Notes: generated by a model from the letters alone, not told the origin. 64,000 nucleotides of DNA from Microbulbifer elongatus (GCF_021165935.1 NZ_CP088953.1:1369001-1433000); one strand, 5' to 3'; positions 42,723 through 51,506 are shown, counted from the stretch's first letter. Program-made: numbers and translations.

Positions 42723-43682
42723 GTGAGTAATTCAGACGCAGGCGTGCTCAAAGGCACTTTTCCCGTGGTTCCCACACCGTTCGATGGGAAGGGCGGAGTC
42801 GATTGGAGGGGCCTCGAGCGGTCTGCCCAATATATTCTTGAGGCGGGTGCCGACGGCCTGGTTTTCCCCGGCCTGGCCAGTGAGTACGCGCAACTCACGG
42901 AGGAGGAGCGTTTTGAGGCTACCCGTCTGATCGGCAACCTGTGCAAAGACCGGGTGCCATTTATTGTGGGTGCTGGGGCGAGTACGCCGGATGCGGCGAT
43001 TCGCTTCGCAAGGGCCGGCGCCGAAGCTGGCGCGCAATGTGCCATGGTAATGGCACCCAATCACTATGCGGATGACCCGGAAGCGATGCGCGGGTTTTTT
43101 GACGCTGTTGCGGAGGCAGCCGGGATACCCATCATGCTGCAAAACGCGCCGGCGCCGATGGGGGCTGGGCTGCCGGTGGAGCAGATTGCTTCGATCCTGA
43201 GCGCCAATCCGGCAATTGAATATGTGAAAGAGGAAACCATGCCTTGCGGTCAGCGGATGGAAGCGATACTGGCAATTGCTCCGGCCACCCTGAAAGGGGT
43301 GTTTGGTGGTGCCGGCGGGCGTTACATTCTCGATGAGCTTTCTCGTGGTGCCTTGGGTACTGTGCCTGCCAGCGAGCTGACCGAGGTACATGTCGCCCTG
43401 GTCAGCGCATGGCAGCGGGGTGAGCAGGAAAAGGCCCGAGAGCTTTTCATTAATATGCTCCCCATCCTGAACATGCAGGCGATCTTTCGTTGCAATCTCA
43501 CCAAGTGGGTGCTGACGCAGCGCGGTATCCTCAATACCTGTGAAGTGCGTGTACCCGGCCCGACCATGGATGAAGGGGACCGTCAGGAGTTGCGCGCCTT
43601 CTGGCCCAGAGTTGCCGATATAATGGGGAAGCTTGAGTCTCGCCAAAGTACCCCCACACCAGAGGAAGCTGTTCTGCCATGA
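42723..43682 (+). CDS. DapA-family aldolase/dehydratase
   Basis: A 319-residue protein of the dihydrodipicolinate synthase/N-acetylneuraminate lyase superfamily. I choose GTG 42723, with AAGGA seven bases upstream, over ATG 42672, which abuts the operator. The Schiff-base lysine is Lys169 (AIEYVKEETMP). Two usual family features are altered. The GTTGE-type loop reads PGLASEYAQL. The conserved YN.P tyrosine is replaced by Gln140 (LQNAPAP), so the proton-relay chemistry must differ from true DapA. In sugar-acid loci such enzymes act as keto-deoxy-sugar-acid aldolases or dehydratases, which fits the overlapping enolase-superfamily gene downstream (stop and start overlap by four bases). The exact reaction is unresolved. 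Confidence 0.85.
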   Translation: MSNSDAGVLKGTFPVVPTPFDGKGGVDWRGLERSAQYILEAGADGLVFPGLASEYAQLTEEERFEATRLIGNLCKDRVPFIVGAGASTPDAAIRFARAGAEAGAQCAMVMAPNHYADDPEAMRGFFDAVAEAAGIPIMLQNAPAPMGAGLPVEQIASILSANPAIEYVKEETMPCGQRMEAILAIAPATLKGVFGGAGGRYILDELSRGALGTVPASELTEVHVALVSAWQRGEQEKARELFINMLPILNMQAIFRCNLTKWVLTQRGILNTCEVRVPGPTMDEGDRQELRAFWPRVADIMGKLESRQSTPTPEEAVLP

Positions 43683-44857
43683 TTTCGAAAATCGAGTCTG
43701 TTGAAACCTGTGTGGTGACAATTCCCAGGGAAACGCCGTATCTCGGCCCCCTGGGTGAAGGCGAAGAGGTAAACCGAAAGGGTTACCTGGTTCGCGCGGG
43801 GAATCGTACCGTTTACCCCAGTGTCGATCGGTCGGTCATCGTAAAAATCACCGACGCCAGCGGTACGGTTGGGTGGGGAGAGACCTATGGTATCTGCGCG
43901 CCCAATGCGGTAACCGAAATTATCGAAGATTTACTGGCGCCGGTTATTGAGGGGCGCAACGCGCTCGATGTTGCCTGCATTCACGAAGACCTGTACGACA
44001 TGATGCACGTACGAGGGTACTTCGGCGGATTTTATCTTGATGCCCTGGCAGCGATCGATATTGCGTTGTGGGATATCTTCGGCAAATACAGCAACCAGAC
44101 GGTGGCCCAGCTACTCGGGGGCACTCGGCGCAAAAAAATTCCGGCCTATGTGTCCGGGCTACCGGAAAGCACCCTTGAGAAGCGTTGTGCGCTGGCTAAA
44201 CAGTGGCAGGACAAGGGGTTTACCGGGTTCAAGTTCGCGGGGGTGGTGAGCCATGAAGGCATGGCGAACGAAATGGCTGCGTTGCGCGAAACCCTCGGTC
44301 CGGACGCCGATATCATGGTGGATATGCACTGGAAATTCAGTGCCGCCGAAGCCACGCGAGTGATCAAGGCAATGGAACCGCACAATCTGTATTTCGCGGA
44401 AGCGCCTTGCGCCCCAGAAGATATTGAGGGGCTCGCCACAGTCGCTCGCAGCGTTGCCACGCCAGTCGCTGCCGGTGAAGAGTGGCGTACGGTCTTTGAA
44501 GCGCGCGAGCGGGTCAACCGGAACGCCTGCAGCATACTGCAGCCTGAAATGGGTCACACCGGCATTACCCAGTTCTCGCGTATCAGTCAGTTGGCCCAGG
44601 CCTTCCACTGCCGGATAATTCCTCATGCGAGTATCGGTGTGGGCATCTTTCAGGCTGCGAGTCTGCACGCCTCTGCGAATGTGTTGCACCTGCCGTATCA
44701 CGAGTATCAGCATTCGGTATTCGATCGCAACCTGCAGTTTCTGGAAACGGATATGGATTGCCAGAACGGGTACTTTTCATTGCCTTCCGGTCCGGGCCTG
44801 GGTGTGACCCCAAGCAAAAAACTCTGGGCCTTTAGTGACAAAGACCTGTCGAGCTAG
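43679..44857 (+). CDS. Enolase-superfamily sugar-acid dehydratase/cycloisomerase (mandelate racemase-like)
   Basis: A 392-residue enzyme with a capping domain and a modified TIM barrel. The metal ligands are Asp215 (MVDMHW), Glu241 (YFAEAP) and Glu267 (AAGEEW). A general base Lys185 lies in FKFAG and a His316 in IIPHASIG. The second lysine of a classic KxK motif is absent. Family members dehydrate aldonic acids to 2-keto-3-deoxy acids, and one branch, 3,6-anhydro-L-galactonate cycloisomerase, feeds 2-keto-3-deoxygalactonate to DgoK and DgoA. The neighbouring dgoK and dgoA genes make a product of that kind likely here, but the substrate is inference. It overlaps the DapA-like gene and is followed closely by the IclR gene. 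Confidence 0.85.
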   Translation: MISKIESVETCVVTIPRETPYLGPLGEGEEVNRKGYLVRAGNRTVYPSVDRSVIVKITDASGTVGWGETYGICAPNAVTEIIEDLLAPVIEGRNALDVACIHEDLYDMMHVRGYFGGFYLDALAAIDIALWDIFGKYSNQTVAQLLGGTRRKKIPAYVSGLPESTLEKRCALAKQWQDKGFTGFKFAGVVSHEGMANEMAALRETLGPDADIMVDMHWKFSAAEATRVIKAMEPHNLYFAEAPCAPEDIEGLATVARSVATPVAAGEEWRTVFEARERVNRNACSILQPEMGHTGITQFSRISQLAQAFHCRIIPHASIGVGIFQAASLHASANVLHLPYHEYQHSVFDRNLQFLETDMDCQNGYFSLPSGPGLGVTPSKKLWAFSDKDLSS

Positions 44858-44921
44858 CGCGATGTTTGACTCTGGGCAGGCGCCACCGCAAGATAGCCGA
44901 GTCAGAAATGGACTCGATATC

Positions 44922-45686
44922 ATGACCGCAAAAAAAGGCACTCAGGCGAACCAAAGCATCATCGACGGGTTTGCTGTACTACAGGCCCTGGCCATGTCGG
45001 AAGACCCGATCGGCAGCCGCGAACTCGCGCGCAGACTGGGAATGGAAACGACCAGGGTGAACCGCCTGCTGAAAACGCTGGCGTATATGGGGATTACTCA
45101 GCAGACCCCCAATCGCAAATACGTCCCGGGTCCAGGCATGCATGTGCTCGCGACCCAGAGTCTGTACGCTTCCCGCCTTCTGCGCAGCGCCATCGCTCCA
45201 CTGGAAAAGCTGGCCTTTTTCGGCCACACGGTGGCTCTGGGTGTGCTCTGGCAAGACTCGGTGTCTTTCCTGTATCACCGGCGTCCGGGTATGGCTTCTG
45301 CTGAGGCCATCGGGCGTATTGGGTTGCGTCCCGCGACCACCAGTGGCATCGGCATGGCGCTGCTGAGCTGTGAAGAGGACGAGTATCTGGAGCAACTGTT
45401 CGATGCGCGAGAGGTACCGGGTTTTGACGATGGTCTGCCCGCGCTAAAGCAGGCTCTCGCAGAAATTAAAGAATCTGGATTTGCAAGAATTCAAGTGCAA
45501 AGTGACCTGCCGGAAGCACCGGATAAGCCGACGCATACGATCGCGGTACCCGTTGGTCTTGACACTAAGGCTGCGGTCGCGATTTCTGGCTGGATTCCTG
45601 AGTCCGCTTCCCTCGATATTGCCGACGCGCTAAAGACGACGACCGAAGAAATTCGCGGAAGTCTGCAACAGGCAAAACCCGCTTAG
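44922..45686 (+). CDS. IclR-family transcriptional regulator
   Basis: A 254-residue regulator with an N-terminal winged helix-turn-helix (SRELARRLGMETTRVNRLLK) and a C-terminal IclR effector domain (from about 90) with the GRIGLRPATTSGIGMALLSC block. I use ATG 44922, which starts MTAKKGTQANQSIIDG, typical for the family; in-frame ATG 44862 and GTG 44835 would add residues without similarity. It follows the enolase-like gene in the same direction and precedes the SDR gene. A local palindrome (GTTGC/GCAAC) repeats at the promoters of both operons, the TonB receptor and the BNR-4 gene, so this protein is the natural candidate to bind it. No direct proof is in the sequence. Confidence 0.9.
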   Translation: MTAKKGTQANQSIIDGFAVLQALAMSEDPIGSRELARRLGMETTRVNRLLKTLAYMGITQQTPNRKYVPGPGMHVLATQSLYASRLLRSAIAPLEKLAFFGHTVALGVLWQDSVSFLYHRRPGMASAEAIGRIGLRPATTSGIGMALLSCEEDEYLEQLFDAREVPGFDDGLPALKQALAEIKESGFARIQVQSDLPEAPDKPTHTIAVPVGLDTKAAVAISGWIPESASLDIADALKTTTEEIRGSLQQAKPA

Positions 45687-45729
45687 TCCGCTCTGGCGCA
45701 TAGGCGCCCCCCACTAGAATGAGAATGTC

Positions 45730-46458
45730 ATGTCTGAGGTAAAACGAGTTGCTGTTGTTACTGGCGCGGCGGGTAGCATTGGTGCTGCGATCTGTCGACA
45801 GTTATCGGAAAGCGGTGTTCTGGTTGCCGGGATTGACCTGAAGCAGCCTACCGATGCGGATCTCAACCTGGCGGGCGACCTGGCCGACGTCACTACACTC
45901 CCTCAGGCAGCGGAGAAGATTCTGGAAACACTGGGATCACCTTCGATACTGGTGCACGCTGCGGCCCTGAGCGATCTTGCCGATACGCTGGGTGCCCGGC
46001 TGGATACCTTTCAGCGTCTGATGCAGGTCAATGTGTTCGGTGCTATGCAATTGGCACAGGTTTTCTGCCCCGGGTTCCCCGCCAGTGGCGGAGCCATCGT
46101 ACTCGTTTCTTCAATCACGGGCCTGGTGGGTGCCCCGGGCATGGCCAGCTACTCCGCCTCCAAGGGGGCGATCCATGCGCTCACGCGTACTATGGCCCTG
46201 GAGCTCGCACAGAAAAATATTCGTGTGAATAGTGTGAGCCCTGCATCCGTTGATACGCCAATGTTGCGTGACAAACTGAACCAGCAGCCCGACCCCGCGC
46301 TGGCACTGAAGCAGAATATTCAGCGTCATCCGCTGGAGCGTCTGGGGCAACCGGAAGAGGTGGCCAACCTGGTGCGGTTTCTGACAAGCGATGAGGCGAG
46401 CTGGATTACAGGCTGTGACTACCGCATTGATGGTGGTGCAACGATAAACCGCAAATAG
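45730..46458 (+). CDS. Short-chain dehydrogenase/reductase of the sugar-acid locus
   Basis: A 242-residue classical SDR. TGAAGSIG (11-18) binds NAD(P), and the triad is Ser128 (VSSITG), Tyr141 and Lys145 (YSASK). The C-terminus ITGCDYRIDGGATINRK is typical of sugar- or ketoacid-acting SDRs. In sugar-acid loci such enzymes oxidise an aldose or lactone, or interconvert keto-deoxy acids. Because it closes the plus-strand operon with the DapA-like, enolase-like and IclR genes, it likely handles the same pathway. Forty-three bases separate it from the IclR gene. Confidence 0.9.
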   Translation: MSEVKRVAVVTGAAGSIGAAICRQLSESGVLVAGIDLKQPTDADLNLAGDLADVTTLPQAAEKILETLGSPSILVHAAALSDLADTLGARLDTFQRLMQVNVFGAMQLAQVFCPGFPASGGAIVLVSSITGLVGAPGMASYSASKGAIHALTRTMALELAQKNIRVNSVSPASVDTPMLRDKLNQQPDPALALKQNIQRHPLERLGQPEEVANLVRFLTSDEASWITGCDYRIDGGATINRK

Positions 46459-46713
46459 TCCGGTGCTGAAACCCCCGGTACTTCACCGCTAATCGACCAC
46501 TTGATACCGTGGAAATAAAACTCTCCCAAGTGGTCCCGCCGCTATTGGCTTCCCACATCTCATCTCAAAATGCGCTTGATGCACTGCGATAGCGTGGCCG
46601 CCCGAACCGCTACCCCGTCTTAAATACGCTTCTCTTTTCGCGGGTCATCAAATCACTGCTCTCTGACCGCGCCTGCCCGGTTAAAGGGGTGGCTGGATTA
46701 CTACCCGCTGGCC
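46459..46713. other. Intergenic space with a possible decayed reading frame
   Basis: From 46509 one frame reads VEIKLSQVVPPLLASHISSQ and then, after one TAG stop, continues with RGRPNRYPVLNTLLFSRVIK up to the terminator. I do not recognise the peptide. It could be a fragment of a mobile-element or other gene, or chance. Confidence 0.25.
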
Positions 46714-46741
46714 ATAAAAAAAAGGCGCCCCGCAGGGCGCC
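46714..46741 (-). terminator. Terminator of the TonB receptor gene
   Basis: A 7-bp stem (ggcgccc with gggcgcc) and a CGCA loop. On the minus strand it is followed by a run of eight T, 40 bases after the receptor stop. Confidence 0.85.
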
Positions 46742-46780
46742 ACTCAAGGGGATGAATGCAGTCGCATTCGTGAGGATCTG

Positions 46781-49399
46781 TTAAAGCGCGTAGGTGAACG
46801 ATACCTTGTAGATCTGACCGTACTCCACGTTGCGACGGGTGGCTTCCGAATAGGCGTTGTATTGCAGCTGACGGGTGTTGAGCAGGTTCAACGCTTCAAG
46901 GTTCACCGTCAGATTGTCTGTGACGTGCCAATTGGCCGTCGCGGAGAGGTCGGCGTAATCCTTGTAGTAAATACCGGAATCGCCATTGCCGATACCATCA
47001 AGATAATCGTCCCGCCAGTTGTAGGCGACGCGGAAACCAAGATTTTCGGTCTCGTAGTAGCTCACAAAGTTCACATTGTGCTTGGAAAGACCTGGCAAGG
47101 GCAGCACCGCACCATTTGCGTCCGTGAATGGCGTTTCGCTGTCGGTGTAACTGTAGGTCGTCATTACACCCAGGCCATCCCAGCCCGCCGGCAGGAAGGT
47201 AAGCGGTTGTTGATACAGTAATTCCAGTCCTTTTACCTTCCCGCCTTCGCCATTGACTTTCTGCGCAACGGTGATCGGGTCACTGTAGCCGGGAATGTCT
47301 TTGGACTGGATGGTTTGGACGATGAAAGATTCGACGTCCTTGAAAAATACACCGGCGGACAATACGGCTTCCGAGTCGAAATACCATTCACTACTCAGGT
47401 CCATCTGGTTGACGATAAAGGGATCCAGATCCGGGCTGCCGCTCTGGCCGGTATTGTCGCTGAATACGTGTAGACCATTGTTGAGGTCAGCGGTATTTGG
47501 GAAGGTAAGTGCGCGGGCAGCGCCAACCCGTACCACCCAGTCTTCGGTGAGATCAAATTTCGCGACCGCGGATGGTAGGGTCTCACTGTTCGAGACTTTG
47601 GCAACGGTGGGGCTCACTCCGCCATCTGCGTCTATCGCATTACCGGTGGAGGTCATGTTTCGCTCTACCTGGCGTAGGCCGAAGTCACCGGAAACAATTA
47701 CATCACCCAGCTGCATATCGTAATTCGCTTTCACATAGTAGGCATCGATGGACTCATCGATAGTGAAGCTTCCGAGTGGGTCCAGGCCAATATTGCAGAT
47801 CGCCTGTTGTTCGCTATCGTAGAAATCGGCGAGAGTACCGCAGCCCTGCCATGCACTTTTGTCCACAACCAGGTAGCGGGAGTGGGCGTCACCTGCGTCC
47901 CCCGAAAAAAAGTCGTTACTGGAGAAAAGTGTACTGATATCCGGCAGGTCGCCAAGGGCAAAATTGGGGCGAATATCGGCACTGCGGTATCTTACATCGG
48001 TCTCCAGTGTGTTGCTGCGCGCTCCAAGTTCAATGGAGGTGATCGCACCTTCCATATACCACTCAAAGTCAAAGCGGGCAGCGCGGTCGGTGCTTTCCTT
48101 GGCTGTGGATTTGTCATACAAGATTGCCAGAGCCAGTTCATCCAGATTGGTCAGATCGGCATCTGTAAAATCGACCTGTGGTACATCACCGTTGCGCAGA
48201 TCAAACGCGATCTTGCCTGCGTCTTGTGTCTGGAAACGGATGAAATCCTGCTCCATAGAGGATTCGGCAGTGGTGTTGGCAAGTTCTGCAGACAGAGACC
48301 AGCGTTCGGTCTCGTAGCTTCCACCAATTGCTGTGCTGGTAAATGCGGAAGAGGCGTCGGCAAATTCCGTGTTGGTTTGCGCAGGTCGCACGACCTCTGC
48401 CGCCATTAACGTCTCATTGTCAGAAAATACCGGGTTGGAGATGGTGCAACAGTTCCAGAAGCCCGTCCAATAGCGGTTCCGGTCCGATGTAATTTCCGAG
48501 AAAAAGGTGTCGGCATACAGTTCCAGTTCATCGCTGGGTTGCCATTGCAGAAAAGCGCTCACGCCGCTGCGTTTGCGGTCGTCTTCGATCTGCTGAAATC
48601 GCATGTCCCGGTGAATCTGCCCGGGAACCCCATCGCCGTTGGGGTCGATCGTGGTGAGACCATCATCGCTCGACAACTGGCCGTAACCGCTGAACGTGTT
48701 CATTCCATCTTCGCGTACAGACTGATTCGCTTCGGTCGCACTCACCAGTACACCGAAGGTATCGTCGGCGAAAGTACCGCTGTACATTGCGAACCATTCA
48801 CTGTCCGTTTCACCGGCAAGTTGTGAATGCGCTCCGGTGAGCGAGACGGTGCCGTGGTGCCCCAGATTGTCCAGTGGGCGACGTGTGACGACATCCACCA
48901 CGCCACCGAGCGCTCCCTCTATCTGGCTTGCGGGTGTCTGCTTGTACACTTCCAGGCGGGACACCAGTTTGGAAGGAATCTGCGCGAGAAGGCCGTAAGA
49001 AGACCCCTCCAGCGTGTCCGGCCCGCGGCTACCGCGGCCGCCGGCCTCGATGACCTGCCGCCCATTGATCAGCGTGACGTTCTGACGCATCCCGCGAATC
49101 GATACATCGCTGCCGCCGCCAATGCCTCGGTCAACCTGTACACCGGATACCCGTTGCAGGGACTCTGCCACATTCGCATCCGGCAGCTTGCCCATATCGT
49201 CAGCCATAATGGCGTCGAGAAATTCGGTTGCATCGCGCTTGCGATCCACCGCTTCCGCCATGACCTGGCGGATACCACTTACGGTAATTTCCTCGATCTG
49301 CGCGGGTTGCTCCTGCGCGAAAGCAGTTGCTGATAATGATGCGACGGCCATCGCTAGAGCCGCCTGAGGAAAATTTCCTCTCGCATGAAACATTTTCAT
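46781..49399 (-). CDS. TonB-dependent receptor of the sugar-acid/BNR-4 locus
   Basis: An 872-residue outer-membrane receptor. I start at the ATG with complement at 49397-49399, where AGGAGAGACTA supplies the ribosome site; the frame is open upstream but lacks a signal peptide there. The signal peptide ends at TAFA-QEQP. The TonB box-like IEEITVSGIR is followed by a plug with LPDANVAESLQRVSGVQVDR and SDVSIRGMRQNVTLINGRQV, then a long barrel ending in VSFTYAL. It is carbohydrate-type in size and plug. The motif ATAATAGCAAC lies 132 bases upstream. Together with the adjacent secreted BNR-4 protein, it should import oligosaccharides for the enzymes at 39-46 kb. Confidence 0.92.
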   Translation of the reverse strand: MKMFHARGNFPQAALAMAVASLSATAFAQEQPAQIEEITVSGIRQVMAEAVDRKRDATEFLDAIMADDMGKLPDANVAESLQRVSGVQVDRGIGGGSDVSIRGMRQNVTLINGRQVIEAGGRGSRGPDTLEGSSYGLLAQIPSKLVSRLEVYKQTPASQIEGALGGVVDVVTRRPLDNLGHHGTVSLTGAHSQLAGETDSEWFAMYSGTFADDTFGVLVSATEANQSVREDGMNTFSGYGQLSSDDGLTTIDPNGDGVPGQIHRDMRFQQIEDDRKRSGVSAFLQWQPSDELELYADTFFSEITSDRNRYWTGFWNCCTISNPVFSDNETLMAAEVVRPAQTNTEFADASSAFTSTAIGGSYETERWSLSAELANTTAESSMEQDFIRFQTQDAGKIAFDLRNGDVPQVDFTDADLTNLDELALAILYDKSTAKESTDRAARFDFEWYMEGAITSIELGARSNTLETDVRYRSADIRPNFALGDLPDISTLFSSNDFFSGDAGDAHSRYLVVDKSAWQGCGTLADFYDSEQQAICNIGLDPLGSFTIDESIDAYYVKANYDMQLGDVIVSGDFGLRQVERNMTSTGNAIDADGGVSPTVAKVSNSETLPSAVAKFDLTEDWVVRVGAARALTFPNTADLNNGLHVFSDNTGQSGSPDLDPFIVNQMDLSSEWYFDSEAVLSAGVFFKDVESFIVQTIQSKDIPGYSDPITVAQKVNGEGGKVKGLELLYQQPLTFLPAGWDGLGVMTTYSYTDSETPFTDANGAVLPLPGLSKHNVNFVSYYETENLGFRVAYNWRDDYLDGIGNGDSGIYYKDYADLSATANWHVTDNLTVNLEALNLLNTRQLQYNAYSEATRRNVEYGQIYKVSFTYAL

Positions 49400-49530
49400 T
49401 AGTCTCTCCTGATTATTATTGCTTTCTAAGCAACATTTATTGTTGGAGGGCCATGGGATTGCATCTATTTGATCATAGAGTACGGCCCTGACCCTAGTAC
49501 ATCTCTCCTTTCGCTTCAATGAGTATTTCA

Positions 49531-49541
49531 ATAATAGCAAC
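49531..49541. promoter_or_regulatory. Predicted operator site 3 (ATAATAGCAAC)
   Basis: A motif identical to those near dgoK and the BNR-4 gene, upstream of the TonB receptor start. A second short inverted repeat, CAAC-atttatt-GTTG, is at 49431-49445. Confidence 0.55.
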
Positions 49542-49599
49542 GACAGTTTTGGGGCAAAAAAATGAGGGGGAGGCCCCCTCTAAACCATGCCTGGAGACA

Positions 49600-51321
49600 T
49601 TATTGGGTTTTACATAAATGCCAGATTCCCGCGGGGGTAGGGGAGTTCGCTCCGAGTTGAACCTGACCTCCCGCTGCCTGAGCCTGTAGGTGCTCAGGGT
49701 CGTGATCTACATTAATTACTGCGTAGCCGCCGTCGTTATCGCTGTCGATCAGCTTCCAGCGCACGTTGGCATTTGAGAAGCTCTGTTGAGTCACGCTGAT
49801 CAGTGCACCGGAACCATTTGCGGTCAGACGCATGCCATTGGCATCGCTTATGAGGCCAAATTCACCGTCACTATCCCCGTCCTGCAATATCCAATGGGTA
49901 GAACTTCCAGTGTCATTACTGACAGACGCCAGGTCGCCACTGGAGCCCCCTGCCAGCTGTTGCCCGTACTGCTGGTTGGTCAGGTGATAGGTGCCAGGCT
50001 GAGAGCCGCTGAGTGTGCCCGACAGGCAGGTCTGTTCCGGTACTGATGTGAGATGTGTGCCGACTTCAAATGCGTATAGAGAGCCGGAGTTGCTGTTGAT
50101 TCCGGTGGGCGATGTGGCGTAGATGTGATCAATATTGCCAGCGCGCTGTACGGCGATCCGTTCGATCGAGCGTGTATTATCCAGGATATAGCTGGACCAG
50201 CTACCGTCACGCTTTTCCGCGACCATCAACTCTTTGTTATCGGTGACAAAGTAACTGCGAGCCACAGTACCGTCGTGAGTGTGGCCCAGTGCGGCGATAG
50301 TGTCGTCGGTATCAAACAGTAAAGATTTATCCACCCAGGCAACACCATCCCAGCGAATCCGGTAGACGTCATAGTCGCGGGCGCCGGCACTGCCACTGGT
50401 GCGATACCGGTAGGTTACGCTGGGTCTGTTCTGCCCGCCTAACGCAAGTTTGGCACTTTGAATTCCTTTGCCCTGGCTGCTTGTCGAGCCGGACTGTTTG
50501 ACGAACTCTTCGCCCTCCTCAAGTGCCTGATAAAAGAGGCCGGGGGTGGAAAGTGAGACTGGCGTGGTTACCACCTGTCCATCCGCAGTGGTGAACTGTC
50601 CGCTGGCTGGGGAATATGCCAGGTAGCTGCCATAGTGTCGCATCGGGTTGGTCGCCCCGGCCGCCCACTGAAAGATGATATGCACCGTGCCGTTGGCATC
50701 CACCTTGATATCATCGGGATAGACCATGTCGTTTGGATTGAAGGCAAAGGTCGCTTCGTGTATCCAGATGTTGGCGCTGTTGTCCCAACGCACCAGCTCA
50801 CCTTTCCCCCCCTGGCCTCCTGCTCTGTTGCGAACCGCAACGTAGATATCACCATTCGGTGCGGTGGCGGCTACCGGGTAGGTCAGGGATGCGTTACCCG
50901 GAACAATGTCGGTACGTCGGCGAATGTCGTCGATGTTCCCCGCGGTGGACGAGCGAAAATAGTTCCAGCTGTTGTTATGTAAATCCGTGAAGATGTGGAT
51001 AAATCCATCGCCATCGACCGCAATGGTCGGCTGATCGTGGCCGAGATCATCGCCGTGTTCCCAGATTGTGCCGTCGGCCTGTTTGAGTGTTCCCGTCTCC
51101 CACTCACCGGTAGCCCGCCGTACCGCAACGGTGCCCTGGTGCTTGGAGCTGCTGGACCCCGGGGTATTGGCGGCGAAGTAAATCTCCCCTCCCGATATCG
51201 CAATGGGTTTCCACCAGCCCGCCTGGTTAGAGCTGTCTACTGTTACCGGCACAGATTCAACCGCCACCTGCGCCGATGCATAGGCGCTGGCGAGAGCCAG
51301 GCCTGCAATCCACTTTTTCAT
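49600..51321 (-). CDS. Secreted BNR-4 beta-propeller protein with ricin-like C-terminal domain, candidate polysaccharide lyase
   Basis: A 573-residue exported protein. The signal peptide is about residues 1-18 (SAYASA-QVAV). The BNR-4 propeller spans about 20-430, with the family block GHDQPTIAVDGDGFIHIFTD then LHNNSWNYFRS and a following TYPVAA. These His, Tyr and Arg positions are the kind used by propeller-fold lyases. Residues about 434-573 resemble a ricin-type beta-trefoil, with repeated W-x-L/I strands (THWILQDGD, VRWKLIDSD, GIWHLCK). The fold and its neighbours suggest a polysaccharide lyase, perhaps against a uronate-containing algal glycan as in PL24/PL25 ulvan lyases, but this is not proven. 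An operator and promoter lie directly upstream. Confidence 0.72.
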   Translation of the reverse strand: MKKWIAGLALASAYASAQVAVESVPVTVDSSNQAGWWKPIAISGGEIYFAANTPGSSSSKHQGTVAVRRATGEWETGTLKQADGTIWEHGDDLGHDQPTIAVDGDGFIHIFTDLHNNSWNYFRSSTAGNIDDIRRRTDIVPGNASLTYPVAATAPNGDIYVAVRNRAGGQGGKGELVRWDNSANIWIHEATFAFNPNDMVYPDDIKVDANGTVHIIFQWAAGATNPMRHYGSYLAYSPASGQFTTADGQVVTTPVSLSTPGLFYQALEEGEEFVKQSGSTSSQGKGIQSAKLALGGQNRPSVTYRYRTSGSAGARDYDVYRIRWDGVAWVDKSLLFDTDDTIAALGHTHDGTVARSYFVTDNKELMVAEKRDGSWSSYILDNTRSIERIAVQRAGNIDHIYATSPTGINSNSGSLYAFEVGTHLTSVPEQTCLSGTLSGSQPGTYHLTNQQYGQQLAGGSSGDLASVSNDTGSSTHWILQDGDSDGEFGLISDANGMRLTANGSGALISVTQQSFSNANVRWKLIDSDNDGGYAVINVDHDPEHLQAQAAGGQVQLGANSPTPAGIWHLCKTQ

Positions 51322-51354
51322 TATTAGAGTCTCTCATCGACGTTGAGATTTAAA

Positions 51355-51382
51355 TCTATAATAGCAACAAAAGTGGTGTCAA
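51355..51382 (-). promoter_or_regulatory. Predicted promoter of the BNR-4 gene with operator site 4 inside the spacer
   Basis: On the minus strand TTGACA (51382-51377), a 16-base spacer and TATAGA (51360-51355) fit a sigma-70 promoter 34 bases before the start codon. The operator TATAATAGCAAC (51357-51368, plus strand) covers the -10 and spacer, which fits repression. Confidence 0.55.
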
Positions 51383-51494
51383 TACCCGCGGTGCTACCGC
51401 TTGATATGCCGTTTTTTGTATGTTTTCTGGAAAATCACTGAGATTTCAATGGCTTGTGGAGTACGCGGAATTGTTGCACGCTTTATTTTATTTC

Positions 51495-51506
51495 ATATAT
51501 AGCAAC
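51495..51506. promoter_or_regulatory. Predicted operator site 5 (ATATATAGCAAC)
   Basis: A second copy of the motif, 174 bases upstream of the BNR-4 start. It might allow looping with site 4. The remainder of 51322-51629 shows no gene. Confidence 0.45.

Noticed and set aside
49400..49540. Extending the TonB receptor start to 49540
   Set aside because: The extra 47 residues are not a signal peptide and would overlap the operator; the ATG at 49399 has AGGAGAG before it and gives a clean signal sequence.
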